The position numbers and the translations under genes are program-made. Under the pieces are notes generated by a model. It did no database searches and was not told the DNA's origin. It saw nothing but the letters and a program-made list of their open reading frames with translations. This document shows positions 55,346 through 63,638 of a stretch of DNA of 64,000 nt, piece by piece (the stretch's first letter is position 1; every line of letters begins with the position of its first letter). Origin of the DNA: CAMYMQ01 sp963730305 (lineage in GTDB: Bacteria > Pseudomonadota > Alphaproteobacteria > Bin65); contig CAVSRB010000009.1 of NCBI GenBank assembly GCA_963730305.1, positions 1-64,000 of the forward strand, in the 5' to 3' direction.

Positions 55346-55876
55346 CTAGTTGAACCCGATATGCTGGCGAAAGGCCCGGTTGAGCCGCCGGAACAGGTCG
55401 AAATGCGCCATGAAGATGCTGCGCGTCATGCCGCCGGAGAAGGACAGGTCCATCTCGATGCGGGCGCGGGTGTACTGGCCGGTCGACGGGTCCCGATCGA
55501 CATAGCCGCGGGCGTATCGCTTGGTGCGGTTCCATCGGTTCATCAGCGCCAGCGACAGCGGGTGGGCCATCTTGTAGCCGGAATAGAACTGGATGCCCTT
55601 GCAGCGGTACGGCCGGTCCTGCTTGTTGCAGGCGAACAGGTAGACCGAGAAGGTGAAGCCGTCGATGCGCGAGCGGACGTACGGGCTGCCGGACGACTTG
55701 GTGTAGGCGATCTGCGCCGGCAGGCCCCGCTCGGTCAGCAGGGTCACGATCAGCGGCGCGGTCGCGTTGGTGTAGTCCACGTCGGTCTGGGCCCGGGCGG
55801 CGCCGGTCGAGAGAAGGATCGCGGCGGCGACGCAGCCGCCGAGGGTCGAGGTCTTTGCCGTTGGGGTCTTCAGCAC
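55346..55876 (-). CDS. YbjN-domain secreted protein
   Basis: A 176-residue protein with a signal peptide ending ...STGAARA and a YbjN-like domain: LTERGLPAQIAYTKSSGSPY, FTFSVYLFACNKQDR with CKGIQFYSGY (two cysteines), then NRWNRTKRYARGYVDRD and IEMDLSFSGGMTRS. This order is typical of YbjN proteins, which are linked with type III secretion chaperone-like folds and stress, but their role is unclear. Monocistronic. Confidence 0.82.
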   Translation of the reverse strand: MLKTPTAKTSTLGGCVAAAILLSTGAARAQTDVDYTNATAPLIVTLLTERGLPAQIAYTKSSGSPYVRSRIDGFTFSVYLFACNKQDRPYRCKGIQFYSGYKMAHPLSLALMNRWNRTKRYARGYVDRDPSTGQYTRARIEMDLSFSGGMTRSIFMAHFDLFRRLNRAFRQHIGFN

Positions 55877-56046
55877 GGGTCGAATGCCTCCGTTGCACGC
55901 TTCCGTCCGCCGATTATAGGAAGTCGCCGGCGCCGGTCACAGGGTAAGGCGCCCCGCCGGCTGCGGGCCCGGTGCCGTCCGGATGCGATTGCTGGTAGCA
56001 TCGGCGCCCGGCCGCCGCCTGAACGGCGGCCCCGCAGGAGATGCCC

Positions 56047-56697
56047 ATGCAGATCGCCGCCCTCGTCTTCGACAAGATCACCCTGCTCGACATCGTCGGC
56101 CCGATGGAGCTGCTGACCTGGCTGCCCGACGCCGAGGTCAAGTGGGTCGGCGTGGCGAAGGGCCCGATCCGCGCCGCCGCGCCCGGCCTCGGCCTGACCG
56201 TCGACCACACCCTCGACGAGGTCACCGCGCCCGACATCCTGGTCGTGCCGGGCGGGCCGGGCGTGCGGCCGCTGACCCGGGTCCCCGCCGTGCTCGATTG
56301 GGTGCGGCAGGTCCACCAGACGACGACCTGGACCACGTCGGTCTGCACCGGCGCGCTGCTGCTCGGCGCGGCCGGGCTGCTCGAGGGGCTGGAGGCGACG
56401 ACCCACTGGGCCGCGGCCCCGGCGCTCGAAGGCTTCGGCGCGACCTATACCGAGCGCCGGGTCGTGCCCCAGGGCAAGATCGTCACGTCGGCGGGGGTGT
56501 CCTCGGGCATCGACATGGCGCTGTGGCTGCTCGGCCAGGTGGTCGGCGACGAGGCCGCCCAGGCGGCCCAGCTCTGCATCGAATACGACCCCGAGCCGCC
56601 CTATCACGCGGGCGCGCCGTCGAAGGCGTCGGCGGCGGTGATGGCCCGGGCCCGCGCCGCCCTCGCCGCGGCGCTGGAGCGCGAACAGGCGGCGTGA
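56047..56697 (+). CDS. DJ-1/PfpI family protein (isonitrile hydratase-like)
   Basis: A 216-residue class I glutamine amidotransferase-like protein. MQIAALVFDKITLLDIVGPM is the typical opening; the nucleophile elbow SVCTGALLLGAAGLLEGLEA has the catalytic Cys near residue 100, followed by THW and TSAGVSSGIDMALWL. This pattern matches isonitrile hydratase-like and transcription-regulator-like DJ-1 proteins without the HTH. ATG 56047 is preferred over ATG 56041 because GGAG is too near the latter. Convergent with the OxyR-like gene. Confidence 0.88.
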   Translation: MQIAALVFDKITLLDIVGPMELLTWLPDAEVKWVGVAKGPIRAAAPGLGLTVDHTLDEVTAPDILVVPGGPGVRPLTRVPAVLDWVRQVHQTTTWTTSVCTGALLLGAAGLLEGLEATTHWAAAPALEGFGATYTERRVVPQGKIVTSAGVSSGIDMALWLLGQVVGDEAAQAAQLCIEYDPEPPYHAGAPSKASAAVMARARAALAAALEREQAA

Positions 56698-56710
56698 GCG
56701 CGGCGGCCGC

Positions 56711-57631
56711 TCAGGCCACCACCCGGACCTCCGGCTCGATCGCGCGCAGGACGTCTCGGATCGTGTCCGCGACCTGGCGGAACTCGCGCGCGTGGGCGGA
56801 CTGCTTGCGCCAGACCAGCCCGATCAGGCGCCGCGGCGGCCGGTGCTTGAGCCGGATCACGCGGACCTGGTCGTCCTTCGGCGTCTCCGACCGCACGTAG
56901 AGCGACGGCAGGAAGGCGATGCCGTCGCCCATGCCGACCATCAGGCGCAGGGTGTCGAGGCTGGTGCCCGCGAAGTCCGTGAGCAGGGTCGCGCCGTATT
57001 GCCGGCACAGCTCGGCCACCTGCTCGTGGAGGCGGTGACCCGATTCGAGCGCCAGCACCCGTTCGTCCCGCAACTGCTGACGCTCGATCTCGCCTTCGGC
57101 GGCGAGGCGGTGGTCGCTCGCCACGGCGACCATCAGCTCCTCGTAATAGAGCCGCTCGCTGGCCAGCTCGACGCCCGAGACGGGCAGGGGGATCAAGAGC
57201 GCCTCGAGCCGGCCGTCCTCCATCTGGGACAATAGGTCGTCGCGCATGCCTTCCCGCACGTAGACCTTCAGCGCCGGGTGCCGCTCGTGCAGGGTCGGCA
57301 GGAACAGCGGCAGGAGATAGGGGCCGATCGTCGGCAGCACGCCGAGCCGGAGCGTTCCGGACATCAGGTCGACGCCGTGGCGGGCGACGTCGACCAGGTC
57401 GTCGACCTCGCGCAGGATGCGGCGCGCCCGCGAGGCCACCTCGCGGCCGACCGGCGTCATCACCACGTTGTGCCGGCTGCGCTCCACCAGCTTGACGCCC
57501 AGATGCTGTTCCAGCGTCTGGAGCTGGGCGCTCAGCGTCGGCTGGCTGACGTGGCACCGCTCCGCGGCGCGCCCGAAGCTGCGCGCGTCGGCGATCGCCA
57601 CGGCGTATCTGAGCTGCTTGAGGGTGAGCAT
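56711..57631 (-). CDS. OxyR-like LysR regulator lacking the peroxidatic cysteine
   Basis: A 306-residue LysR protein whose HTH (LKQLRYAVAIADARSFGRAA, SQPTLSAQLQTLEQHLGVKL) and effector domain align with OxyR: LALESGHRLHEQVAELCRQYG corresponds to the OxyR redox loop, where the resolving Cys (C208 of E. coli) is kept but the peroxidatic Cys (C199) is Arg. SLDTLRLMVGMGDGIAFLPS follows as usual. So it should not form the OxyR disulfide. It lies divergent from nhaA, with an ATAG-N7-CTAT OxyR-type site in the gap, so it may be a redox-blind or differently tuned regulator of itself and the nhaA operon. Confidence 0.88.
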   Translation of the reverse strand: MLTLKQLRYAVAIADARSFGRAAERCHVSQPTLSAQLQTLEQHLGVKLVERSRHNVVMTPVGREVASRARRILREVDDLVDVARHGVDLMSGTLRLGVLPTIGPYLLPLFLPTLHERHPALKVYVREGMRDDLLSQMEDGRLEALLIPLPVSGVELASERLYYEELMVAVASDHRLAAEGEIERQQLRDERVLALESGHRLHEQVAELCRQYGATLLTDFAGTSLDTLRLMVGMGDGIAFLPSLYVRSETPKDDQVRVIRLKHRPPRRLIGLVWRKQSAHAREFRQVADTIRDVLRAIEPEVRVVA

Positions 57632-57662
57632 CCGACCTCCCGATGGCGCGGCTCGTTTTAAT

Positions 57663-57677
57663 ATAGAAAAAATCTAT
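57663..57677. promoter_or_regulatory. OxyR-type binding site ATAG-N7-CTAT
   Basis: ATAG-AAAAAAT-CTAT matches the OxyR half-tetramer site. It lies 32 bases before the regulator's start in an A/T-rich stretch. Confidence 0.6.
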
Positions 57678-57691
57678 CAAACTTTCACTCA

Positions 57692-57706
57692 TTATCGATT
57701 GGATAA
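57692..57706. promoter_or_regulatory. Second LysR-type palindrome TTATC-N5-GATAA
   Basis: TTATC-GATTG-GATAA, a perfect T-N11-A type palindrome 14 bases from the ATAG-N7-CTAT site. The two may form the paired sites of a LysR tetramer. Confidence 0.45.
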
Positions 57707-57720
57707 AGCAGCTGGGGGTC

Positions 57721-57941
57721 TCTAGGTGTCAGTCACCTGACGCGACATCGGGAGCAACGAGCAGCCAGGCGCTGCCCGCCGCCTCATTCGCCCCGCCGAG
57801 GATCCGTGGCGCAGCCCCGTGCGCACCGGCGTCCGACGCGACGACGGGCGATCGCACCGGCCGAGGGACCACCCCGCGGATCCTTGGTCGGTGCGCCGCC
57901 GCATCGGAGGGACTGCAAGAGTTGGAGAGTTCGACCCAGCG
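57721..57941 (+). promoter_or_regulatory. Structured leader of nhaA, candidate cation riboswitch (nhaA-I/Li+ type)
   Basis: The 200-base GC-rich leader contains the hairpin GTCAG-TCAC-CTGAC (57728-57741), a segment GGGAGCAACGAGCAGCCAGG (57750-57769) with CCCGCCGCC near, and a long-range helix CCGAGGATCCG (57796-57806) with CGGATCCTTGG (57877-57887). Two related classes, nhaA-I and nhaA-II, upstream of nhaA genes are Li+-sensing riboswitches; the look of this leader fits nhaA-I, from memory of the motif only. Not confirmed by a covariance search. Confidence 0.45.
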
Positions 57942-59210
57942 ATGACCGTTCTGCCCGCCAAACGACCCCGCCGCCCCCGGGCGGTGTTCAGCGCCGGCTT
58001 CGTCGACAAGGAGACGGCGCCGGGGATCATCTTGCTGGTGGCGGCCGTGCTCGCCGTCGTGTTCGCCAACACCAACCTGTCCGCGCTCTACAATTCGCTG
58101 CTGTCGACGCCGGTGTCGGTGCGCATCGGCGACTTCGCGATCGACAAGGCGCTCCTGCTCTGGGTCAACGACGGCCTGATGGCCGTCTTCTTCTTCCTGG
58201 TCGGCCTCGAGATCAAACGCGAGCTGGTCGAGGGCGAGCTGTCGACCTGGCGCAGCGCGTCGCTGCCCGCGTTCGCGGCGCTGGGCGGCATGCTGGTGCC
58301 CTCGCTGATCTACCTCGCGGTCAACGCCGACAGCCCCGCGACGCTGGGCGGGTGGGCGATCCCGGCGGCGACGGACATCGCCTTCGCGCTCGGCGTGCTG
58401 GCGCTGCTCGGCAGCCGCGTCCCGGTCGCGCTCAAGATCTTCCTGCTCGCGCTGGCGATCATCGACGACCTCGGGGCGATCGTCATCATCGCGCTGTTCT
58501 ATACCGCCGACCTGTCCCTCGCCTCGCTCGGGGTCGCCGGCATCGGCGCGGCCGCGCTGCTGGCGATGAACCTGCTCGGCGTCACCCGGCCGGCCTTCTT
58601 CATCCTGGTCGGCGTCGCGATCTGGGCGGCCGTGCTCAAGTCGGGCGTCCACGCGACCCTCGCCGGCGTCCTCGTCGCGCTGATGGTGCCGCTGCGCACC
58701 CGCGGCGCGAAGCCGGCCCCGCTGTTGATGCTCGAACACGGCCTCAAGCCGTGGGTCGCCTACGTCATCATGCCGGCCTTCGCCTTCGCCAACGCCGGCG
58801 TCTCCCTGGGCGGGCTCTCCGTCGACGCCCTGCTGGCGCCGGTGCCGCTCGGCATCGCGCTCGGCCTGTTCCTGGGCAAGCAGATCGGCGTCGCCGGCTT
58901 CGCCTGGCTCGGCGTCCGGCTGGGCTTCTGCCGGCTGCCCTCCGGGACGACGTGGCGGCAGATGTACGCGGTCGCCCTGCTGGCGGGCATCGGCTTCACG
59001 ATGAGCCTGTTCATCGGCACGCTCGCCTTCGCCGATCCGGCGATGACCAACGGCGTCCGGCTCGGCGTGCTGACCGGGTCGATCGCCTCGGGCGTGATCG
59101 GCTTCGTGATGCTGCGGCGGGCGATCGGTGTCCGGGAGGGTGAGGCGGCGGACCGCCCGCGCGCGCGCCGCGGCGCGGAGCCGGTGATGGCCGAGGAGTT
59201 TCGGCGATGA
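57942..59210 (+). CDS. nhaA: Na+/H+ antiporter NhaA
   Basis: NhaA exchanges two protons in for one sodium or lithium out at the inner membrane. The chosen ATG (MTVLPAKRPR) gives 422 residues with about twelve helices. Key regions: VNDGLMAVFFFLVGLEIKRE, GGWAIPAATDIAFALGVLAL (Asp of the TM4 assembly), LALAIIDDLGAIVIIALFY (the Asp-Asp pair of TM5) and the Lys helix near GLFLGKQIGVAGFAWLG. A longer in-frame start runs into the structured leader. Ends in a four-base ATGA overlap with the next gene. Confidence 0.96.
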   Translation: MTVLPAKRPRRPRAVFSAGFVDKETAPGIILLVAAVLAVVFANTNLSALYNSLLSTPVSVRIGDFAIDKALLLWVNDGLMAVFFFLVGLEIKRELVEGELSTWRSASLPAFAALGGMLVPSLIYLAVNADSPATLGGWAIPAATDIAFALGVLALLGSRVPVALKIFLLALAIIDDLGAIVIIALFYTADLSLASLGVAGIGAAALLAMNLLGVTRPAFFILVGVAIWAAVLKSGVHATLAGVLVALMVPLRTRGAKPAPLLMLEHGLKPWVAYVIMPAFAFANAGVSLGGLSVDALLAPVPLGIALGLFLGKQIGVAGFAWLGVRLGFCRLPSGTTWRQMYAVALLAGIGFTMSLFIGTLAFADPAMTNGVRLGVLTGSIASGVIGFVMLRRAIGVREGEAADRPRARRGAEPVMAEEFRR

Positions 59211-60073
59211 AGCGGATCCTGGTCGCCTCCGACCTGTCGGCCCGCGCGGATCGGGCGGTCGAGCGGGCCTTCGAGCTGGCGCGGCGCGAGGCGGCGCCGG
59301 TCACCCTGCTCTATGTCCTCGACGGCGACCTGCCCCTGGCGGCGGCGGAACCGCTCAAGGCGGCGGCCTGTTCGGAGCTGGCGGCGATGATGGCCCGCCT
59401 CGACCCGGAGCAGCGGATCGCGGTCTCGGTCCGGGTCGTGGCCGGCCAGCCCGACCGCGCGATCGTCGACCAGGCCAAGGCGGAGGGCAGCGACCTGATC
59501 GTGCTCGGCACGCACCGCAACGAGGCGAGCCCGTTCCCGATCGTCGGCAGCACCATGGAACGGGTCGTCGGCGAGAGCCCGCTGCCGGTGCTGGTCGCCA
59601 AGGGCCGCGTTGCGGGCCCCTACCGGACCGCCCTGGTCGCGACCGACTTCTCGGCCTTCTCGCGCGCGGCGGTCACGGCGGCGGCGGACATGGTGCCCGA
59701 CGGCACGGTCCACGTGACCCACGTCTACCATCTGCCCTTCCCCGGCTTCCTGTCCTCCGCCGAGTCGGAAGAGCAGATCCGGCGGACCCATCGCCACGAA
59801 CTGGAGCGACTGGTCCCCGCCGGGGCGGCGGCGGCCGGGCCCGGCGGAGCCGGGTCCGACGTCACCGTCCGCGAACGCGACCGGTTCGAGCTGCACCTCG
59901 TCGAGGGCGAGATCCGGTCCAGCCTGCGCAAGCAGGTGTCGGCGCTCGGCGCCGACCTGCTCGTGCTCGGGACCCAGGGCCGGCAGGGGGTGGCGAAGGC
60001 CTGGATGGGCAGCGTGGCCGAAGACTTCCTGGTCCGGCCGCCGTGTGACGTTCTCGTGGTCAAACGCTGGTGA
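59207..60073 (+). CDS. Tandem universal stress protein (UspA domains)
   Basis: A 288-residue protein with two USP domains. Domain 1 (residues 1-135) has KRILVASDLSARADRAVERA and LGTHRNEASPFPIVGSTMER (ATP-binding GxxG/S motif), domain 2 has RTALVATDFSAFSRAAVTAA and LVLGTQGRQGVAKAWMGSVA with the SVAEDFLVRPPCDVLVV end. Cytoplasmic; binds ATP. Overlaps nhaA by four bases and is followed within four bases by a related gene, so the antiporter and the two USPs form one operon. Confidence 0.92.
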   Translation: MKRILVASDLSARADRAVERAFELARREAAPVTLLYVLDGDLPLAAAEPLKAAACSELAAMMARLDPEQRIAVSVRVVAGQPDRAIVDQAKAEGSDLIVLGTHRNEASPFPIVGSTMERVVGESPLPVLVAKGRVAGPYRTALVATDFSAFSRAAVTAAADMVPDGTVHVTHVYHLPFPGFLSSAESEEQIRRTHRHELERLVPAGAAAAGPGGAGSDVTVRERDRFELHLVEGEIRSSLRKQVSALGADLLVLGTQGRQGVAKAWMGSVAEDFLVRPPCDVLVVKRW

Positions 60074-60077
60074 TGCC

Positions 60078-61022
60078 ATGCCGATGCGGAGCGAATTCCG
60101 GCAAACCGTCCTGACCCCGACGCGGCCGCAGGGGGCGGCCCGCGGTACGGTGTGGCCGGGCGATACGACCGCGGGATGGCGGTCCCGCGGCGGCCCCGGC
60201 TGCATCATGCTCGTCGTCGACGCCAAGCGGCCGGCGTCGGCGGTGGTCGGCCAGGCCGTGCGGCTCGCCCGCACCTACGACGCGAGCCTGCTGGTCTGCA
60301 CCGTCCTCGGCCTGCCGATCGAGCGGACCGTCCGCTTCGAGGCCTATCCGCGCCACGCGCGCACGGTGGCCGGCATCCGCGGGTACGAGCGCTCGAAGCT
60401 CGACCGCCTGCGGGCGCGGCTGCAGGCGCTGGGCTGCCGGACGGAGGCCAGCCTCCTGGTCGGCGTCCCCCACGACGCGATCGTCAAGACGGTGGCGGCC
60501 CGCCGCGTCGACCTCGTCGTCAAGGAGGCGATGTGCGTGCCGGAGAACCTGGTGCCCAACTGGGCCCGGTGCGACGAAACCGACCAGGCGCTGCTCGCGC
60601 GGTGCCCGGTGCCCGTGCTGATCGAACGTGGGCCCGGCCGGAGCGGCGACCGGCGTGCGCTCGCCGTCACGCACCAGGCCCGCACGCTGCGCCGCTTCGA
60701 CGCGGCCGCGGAAGTGGCCGGCGCGGCGCGGATGCTGGAAGCGGCCGGCTTCGAGACCCATGCCCACGATCTCGGCGCCAATCGCCGCGACGATGCCAAC
60801 GGCGGGTCGTCGGTCGCTCGCGCCCTCGGCGCGCTGACCGACTCGCTGAGCGAACACGGCTTCGTCGACGACGTCAGGCAAGCGGCCGACGCCGTCGAGG
60901 CCGACACCATCGTGGCGCCCAGCGTGCCGGCGGCGGGCCCGTGGCGGGCGCTCGGCGCCAACCCGGCGCTCCGCCTCGTCCAGTGGACCGACTATTCGGT
61001 GCTCGGCGTCAGGCCCGCCTGA
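60078..61022 (+). CDS. Universal stress protein-like protein, degenerate UspE type
   Basis: A 314-residue USP-like protein. IMLVVDAKRPASAVVGQAVR opens domain 1, with LVVKEAMCVPENLVPNWARC and the CPVPVLIERGPGRSGDRR linker in the manner of UspE; the second half is weaker, with IVAPSVPAAGPWRALGANPA. The usual ATP-binding GxxG is not clear, so it may not bind nucleotide. The ATG at 60078 is preferred; a longer frame starts inside the previous gene. Third gene of the nhaA operon. Confidence 0.78.
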   Translation: MPMRSEFRQTVLTPTRPQGAARGTVWPGDTTAGWRSRGGPGCIMLVVDAKRPASAVVGQAVRLARTYDASLLVCTVLGLPIERTVRFEAYPRHARTVAGIRGYERSKLDRLRARLQALGCRTEASLLVGVPHDAIVKTVAARRVDLVVKEAMCVPENLVPNWARCDETDQALLARCPVPVLIERGPGRSGDRRALAVTHQARTLRRFDAAAEVAGAARMLEAAGFETHAHDLGANRRDDANGGSSVARALGALTDSLSEHGFVDDVRQAADAVEADTIVAPSVPAAGPWRALGANPALRLVQWTDYSVLGVRPA

Positions 61023-61149
61023 CGGTCCGGTCCGGGTATTGCGGTCCATGAAATAATTCCTATATGACGTAGCCGGTCCGGTTGCGGTCCATGGACCCGG
61101 TGCAAGGCCGGGGCGGGAAGCCGGGGACCACGGTCGACACCCGGCCCGC

Positions 61150-61228
61150 CGTCTCACGCTGCATGCTCGGCAGAAGAGGGCGGGATCGAACGGCTTGTTC
61201 CTGCCGAGCGTCGCCTTCGATGGCGGAC
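61150..61228. repeat. Dispersed GGCAGAAGAGGGCGG repeat, copy D
   Basis: GTCTCACGCTGCATGCTCGG, CAGAAGAGGGCGGGATCG and TTGTTCCTGCCGAGCGTCGC, the same order as in copies A-C, with GCCGGGGACCACGG just to the left (61121-61134). It occupies part of the 600-base gap after the USP genes, which has no gene. Confidence 0.7.
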
Positions 61229-61308
61229 GGCGACTCGATCGCCATGCCGGCTCTCGGTCCGAGTTCGAAGGATCCGACGACAGATGATGACATTCGCCGA
61301 CGCAACGA

Positions 61309-61470
61309 CCCCTCTCCCTCGGGGAGAGGGTTGCGCAGGGTTGGCGCGGCGAAGCCGGGCCTTACCCGGAGCTGGGTGAGGGGTCACCCGTCGAGGCCGG
61401 CCCCTCACCCTCCCATTGCTCGCGCAACGGGCCCCTCCCTCTCCCCAGGGAGAGGGGTGGGAGCCCGGTT
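61309..61470. repeat. Intergenic inverted repeat (CCCTCTCCCTCGGGGAGAGGG type)
   Basis: CCCTCTCCC-TCGG-GGAGAGGG at the left and CCCTCTCCC-CAGG-GAGAGGGG at the right are each hairpins; between them TTGCGCAGGGTTGGC pairs roughly with TTGCTCGCGCAACGGG. A compound palindromic element often found in alphaproteobacterial genomes. Confidence 0.7.
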
Positions 61471-61483
61471 TCGACGCCCGAAA

Positions 61484-61510
61484 GATAACCTTCGATAACC
61501 GATGATAACC
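61484..61510 (+). promoter_or_regulatory. Triple GATAACC direct repeat, 10-bp period (copy 2)
   Basis: GATAACC at 61484-61490, 61494-61500 and 61504-61510, exact 10-bp period, on the coding strand 113 bases before the HdeD-like gene. Same array, same orientation relative to the downstream gene, as at 2584-2610. Confidence 0.45.
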
Positions 61511-61622
61511 CTCGCACCGCTCTCGACCGGACCCGGACCGCCGGGCGGCGGCGTGGCGCCGATGGCGGATTTCTGGTACCACTCGGGCCGTTGTTCAACC
61601 GCTGGTGCAAAGGGGGCAGACG

Positions 61623-62181
61623 ATGGCGGTCGATACGCAACAGCTCTATGCGAACATCCGCGCGAATGCGGGCTGGTACTGGGGCGGCGGCATCCTGTTC
61701 ATCATCATGGGCGCGGTGGCGATCCTGCTGCCGCTGGTCGCGACCCTGGCGCTGACCCTCTTGGTCGGCATCCTGTTCCTGATCGGCGGCGTCTACGAGC
61801 TGACCCGCGCCTTCCGCCTGCGCGGGGCCGGGCGGGTGTTCGGCGCCACCCTGTTCGGCATCCTGGCGCTGGCCGCCGGCATCGTGCTGATCGCCTTCCC
61901 GTTGCGGGGCGCGATCACGCTGACCCTGTTCCTCGGCATTTTCTTCCTGGTCTCCGGCGCGTTCCGGGCGCTGTCCGCGTTCGACGTGCGGCCGGCGTCG
62001 GGCTGGGGCTGGTTCCTGTTCGGCGGCCTGGTCTCGGTCATCATCGGCGTGCTTGATCCTGGCCGGGCTGCCGGGGTCGAGCCTGTGGGCGATCGGCCTC
62101 CTGGTCGGCATCGACTTCCTGTTCTTCGGCACCACCCTGATCGCGGTCGCCGTTGCGGCGGGCAAGGCCCCGACGGGCTGA
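61623..62181 (+). CDS. HdeD-like DUF308 membrane protein (frameshifted)
   Basis: A 185-residue membrane protein with six helices in three pairs, as in HdeD of the E. coli acid-resistance island: GILFIIMGAVAILLPLVATL, LTLLVGILFLIGGVYELTRA, TLFGILALAAGIVLIAFPLR. Near 62051 the frame breaks (CTG read as CTTG); removing one T continues as VLILAGLPGSSLWAIGLLVG and ends TG at TGA 62179-62181. ATG 61623 (MAVDTQQLYANIRAN) is preferred to an earlier in-frame start. Function not known beyond acid or envelope stress links. Confidence 0.85.
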
Positions 62182-62301
62182 TTCCCCCGTTGGCCTCGCC
62201 GCACGCCACCCTATATTGCCCGGCGAACCCATCATCGCCGGTGACGGCGGCGATGGCGGCGACGGACCGGAAGAGAGACCGGTAACGAACCGGGTAGGGG
62301 C

Positions 62302-62674
62302 ATGACCAGATACTGGGTGGTCGGCGGCGAATACCAGTCGACCAATTTCCGCGAACTCAGCCCGGGCGCGACCGAGGAGCGCCTCGGCCCGTTCGACAGC
62401 TACGAGGCGGCGCGCAAGAAGTGGGCCGAGCGCGCCATGGCGACGGTCGACAGCGCGACCGCGCGCTTCCGCATCGAGGAGGATTCCTCGGTCGAATTCT
62501 GGGTCGTCGGCGGCACCTTCGCCGACGCCCATTTCGAGGCGCTGGCGCCCGGGGCGACCGAGGAGCGCTACGGCCCGTATCCGCTCCGAGGACCTGGCCT
62601 ACGCCAAGTGGCGCGAGCGCTCGATGGCGACCGAGGAGGATCCGCTCGCCCGCTACCGGATCGAGCGGATCTAG
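62302..62674 (+). CDS. Tandem DUF4170 protein (frameshifted)
   Basis: About 123 residues with two DUF4170 units: RYWVVGGEYQSTNFRELSPG with GPFDSYEAARKKWAERAMAT and FRIEE, then EFWVVGGTFADAHFEALAPG and, after an extra C near 62585, SEDLAYAKWRERSMATEEDP with RYRIERI before TAG 62672-62674. DUF4170 is a small alphaproteobacterial domain of unknown role and usually occurs once; the duplication is unusual. Without the repair the frame fuses with the next gene. Confidence 0.82.
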
Positions 62675-62703
62675 GCCCCCACCTTCGCGGGAGGATGCTG
62701 ACG

Positions 62704-63447
62704 ATGTCGATGTACGTCCCGCCGGCGGCGATGGACCCGGTCGAGCGGGCGACGACCTATCCCTACCACATCCCCGACCACGCCTTCGTCTTCGAGCACG
62801 GCCGCTGGCACGCCGCCGACAACGAACGGATCGCGGCGCTGACCCGCGGCCGCGCGCCGGTGATCGCCTGCGGCTCGAACCGCTCGCCGGAGCAGCTGGC
62901 GCGCAAGTACGCCGACTTCGAGCATGTCGTGATCCCGGTCGAGCGCGCCTGGGTCGACGACTTCGACGTCGTCTTCGCCGCCCACATCACCGGCTACGGC
63001 TCGATCGCGGCCAACCTCCAGCACGTCCCCGGCGCGCGGGTCGAGGTCTCGATCACCTGGCTGTCCGACGAGCTGATGGCGCGGATGCACGCCACCGAGG
63101 GGCGCGGCGCCGACTACGACTATGCCCGGCTCGAGGGCCTGGCCCTGCGCACCGAGCACGGCGAGACCCGCGACACCGCCTTCGCCTATGTCTACCGCCA
63201 CGGCTCGCTCAACGTCGCCGGCGACCATGCCGGGCTGCACGAGATCGCGGTCGAGAACCGGCCCCATCCGTCGCTGCGCCAGCGCGAGGCGATCGCGCAC
63301 GTCCAGGCGCGCATCGGCCGCGCCTGCGCGCTCGAGGACTTCATCCACGAGACCATCGCCGACGAGGACCTGCGCCACGAGCGCGAGACGCTGTTGCAGG
63401 AAGACGCGATCCCGTTCCGCTGGACGCGCTGGTCGGTGGTGGAATAG
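62704..63447 (+). CDS. Protein of unknown function, GGCT-like
   Basis: A 247-residue cytoplasmic protein. APVIACGSNRSPEQLARKYA resembles the YGSN loop of gamma-glutamylcyclotransferase-like proteins, but no other catalytic mark is clear. Later parts are ITGYGSIAANLQHVPGARVE and TAFAYVYRHGSLN. ATG 62704 has GGGAGG at nine bases; ATG 62695 is too close to it. Homologous proteins may exist, but I assign no function. Confidence 0.65.
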   Translation: MSMYVPPAAMDPVERATTYPYHIPDHAFVFEHGRWHAADNERIAALTRGRAPVIACGSNRSPEQLARKYADFEHVVIPVERAWVDDFDVVFAAHITGYGSIAANLQHVPGARVEVSITWLSDELMARMHATEGRGADYDYARLEGLALRTEHGETRDTAFAYVYRHGSLNVAGDHAGLHEIAVENRPHPSLRQREAIAHVQARIGRACALEDFIHETIADEDLRHERETLLQEDAIPFRWTRWSVVE

Positions 63448-63471
63448 GGACGTGTGCCGGTGTCCGGCCTC

Positions 63472-63580
63472 ACATCCTTCGAGACGCCCCTGCGGGGCTC
63501 CCCAGGAAGAAGCCTCTGATCGAGGTCGGCCAACACCTTCATCCTGAGGAGGCCGCGAAGCGGCCGTCTCGATGGATGGG
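63472..63580. repeat. Intergenic inverted repeat (CATCCTTCGAGACG type)
   Basis: Outer arms CATCCTTCGAGACG and CGTCTCGATGGATG with inner CTGCGGGGCTCC and GGAGGCCGCGAAG-like pairing and TCATCCTGAGGAGG between. A common style of repeat in Rhodospirillales-like genomes. Lies between two tandem genes. Confidence 0.65.
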
Positions 63581-63638
63581 ATGACGGGCACTTCCGGCGT
63601 CGCCCGAGGCGGTCGGCCGGAGCCTTGAGGAAAGACGG

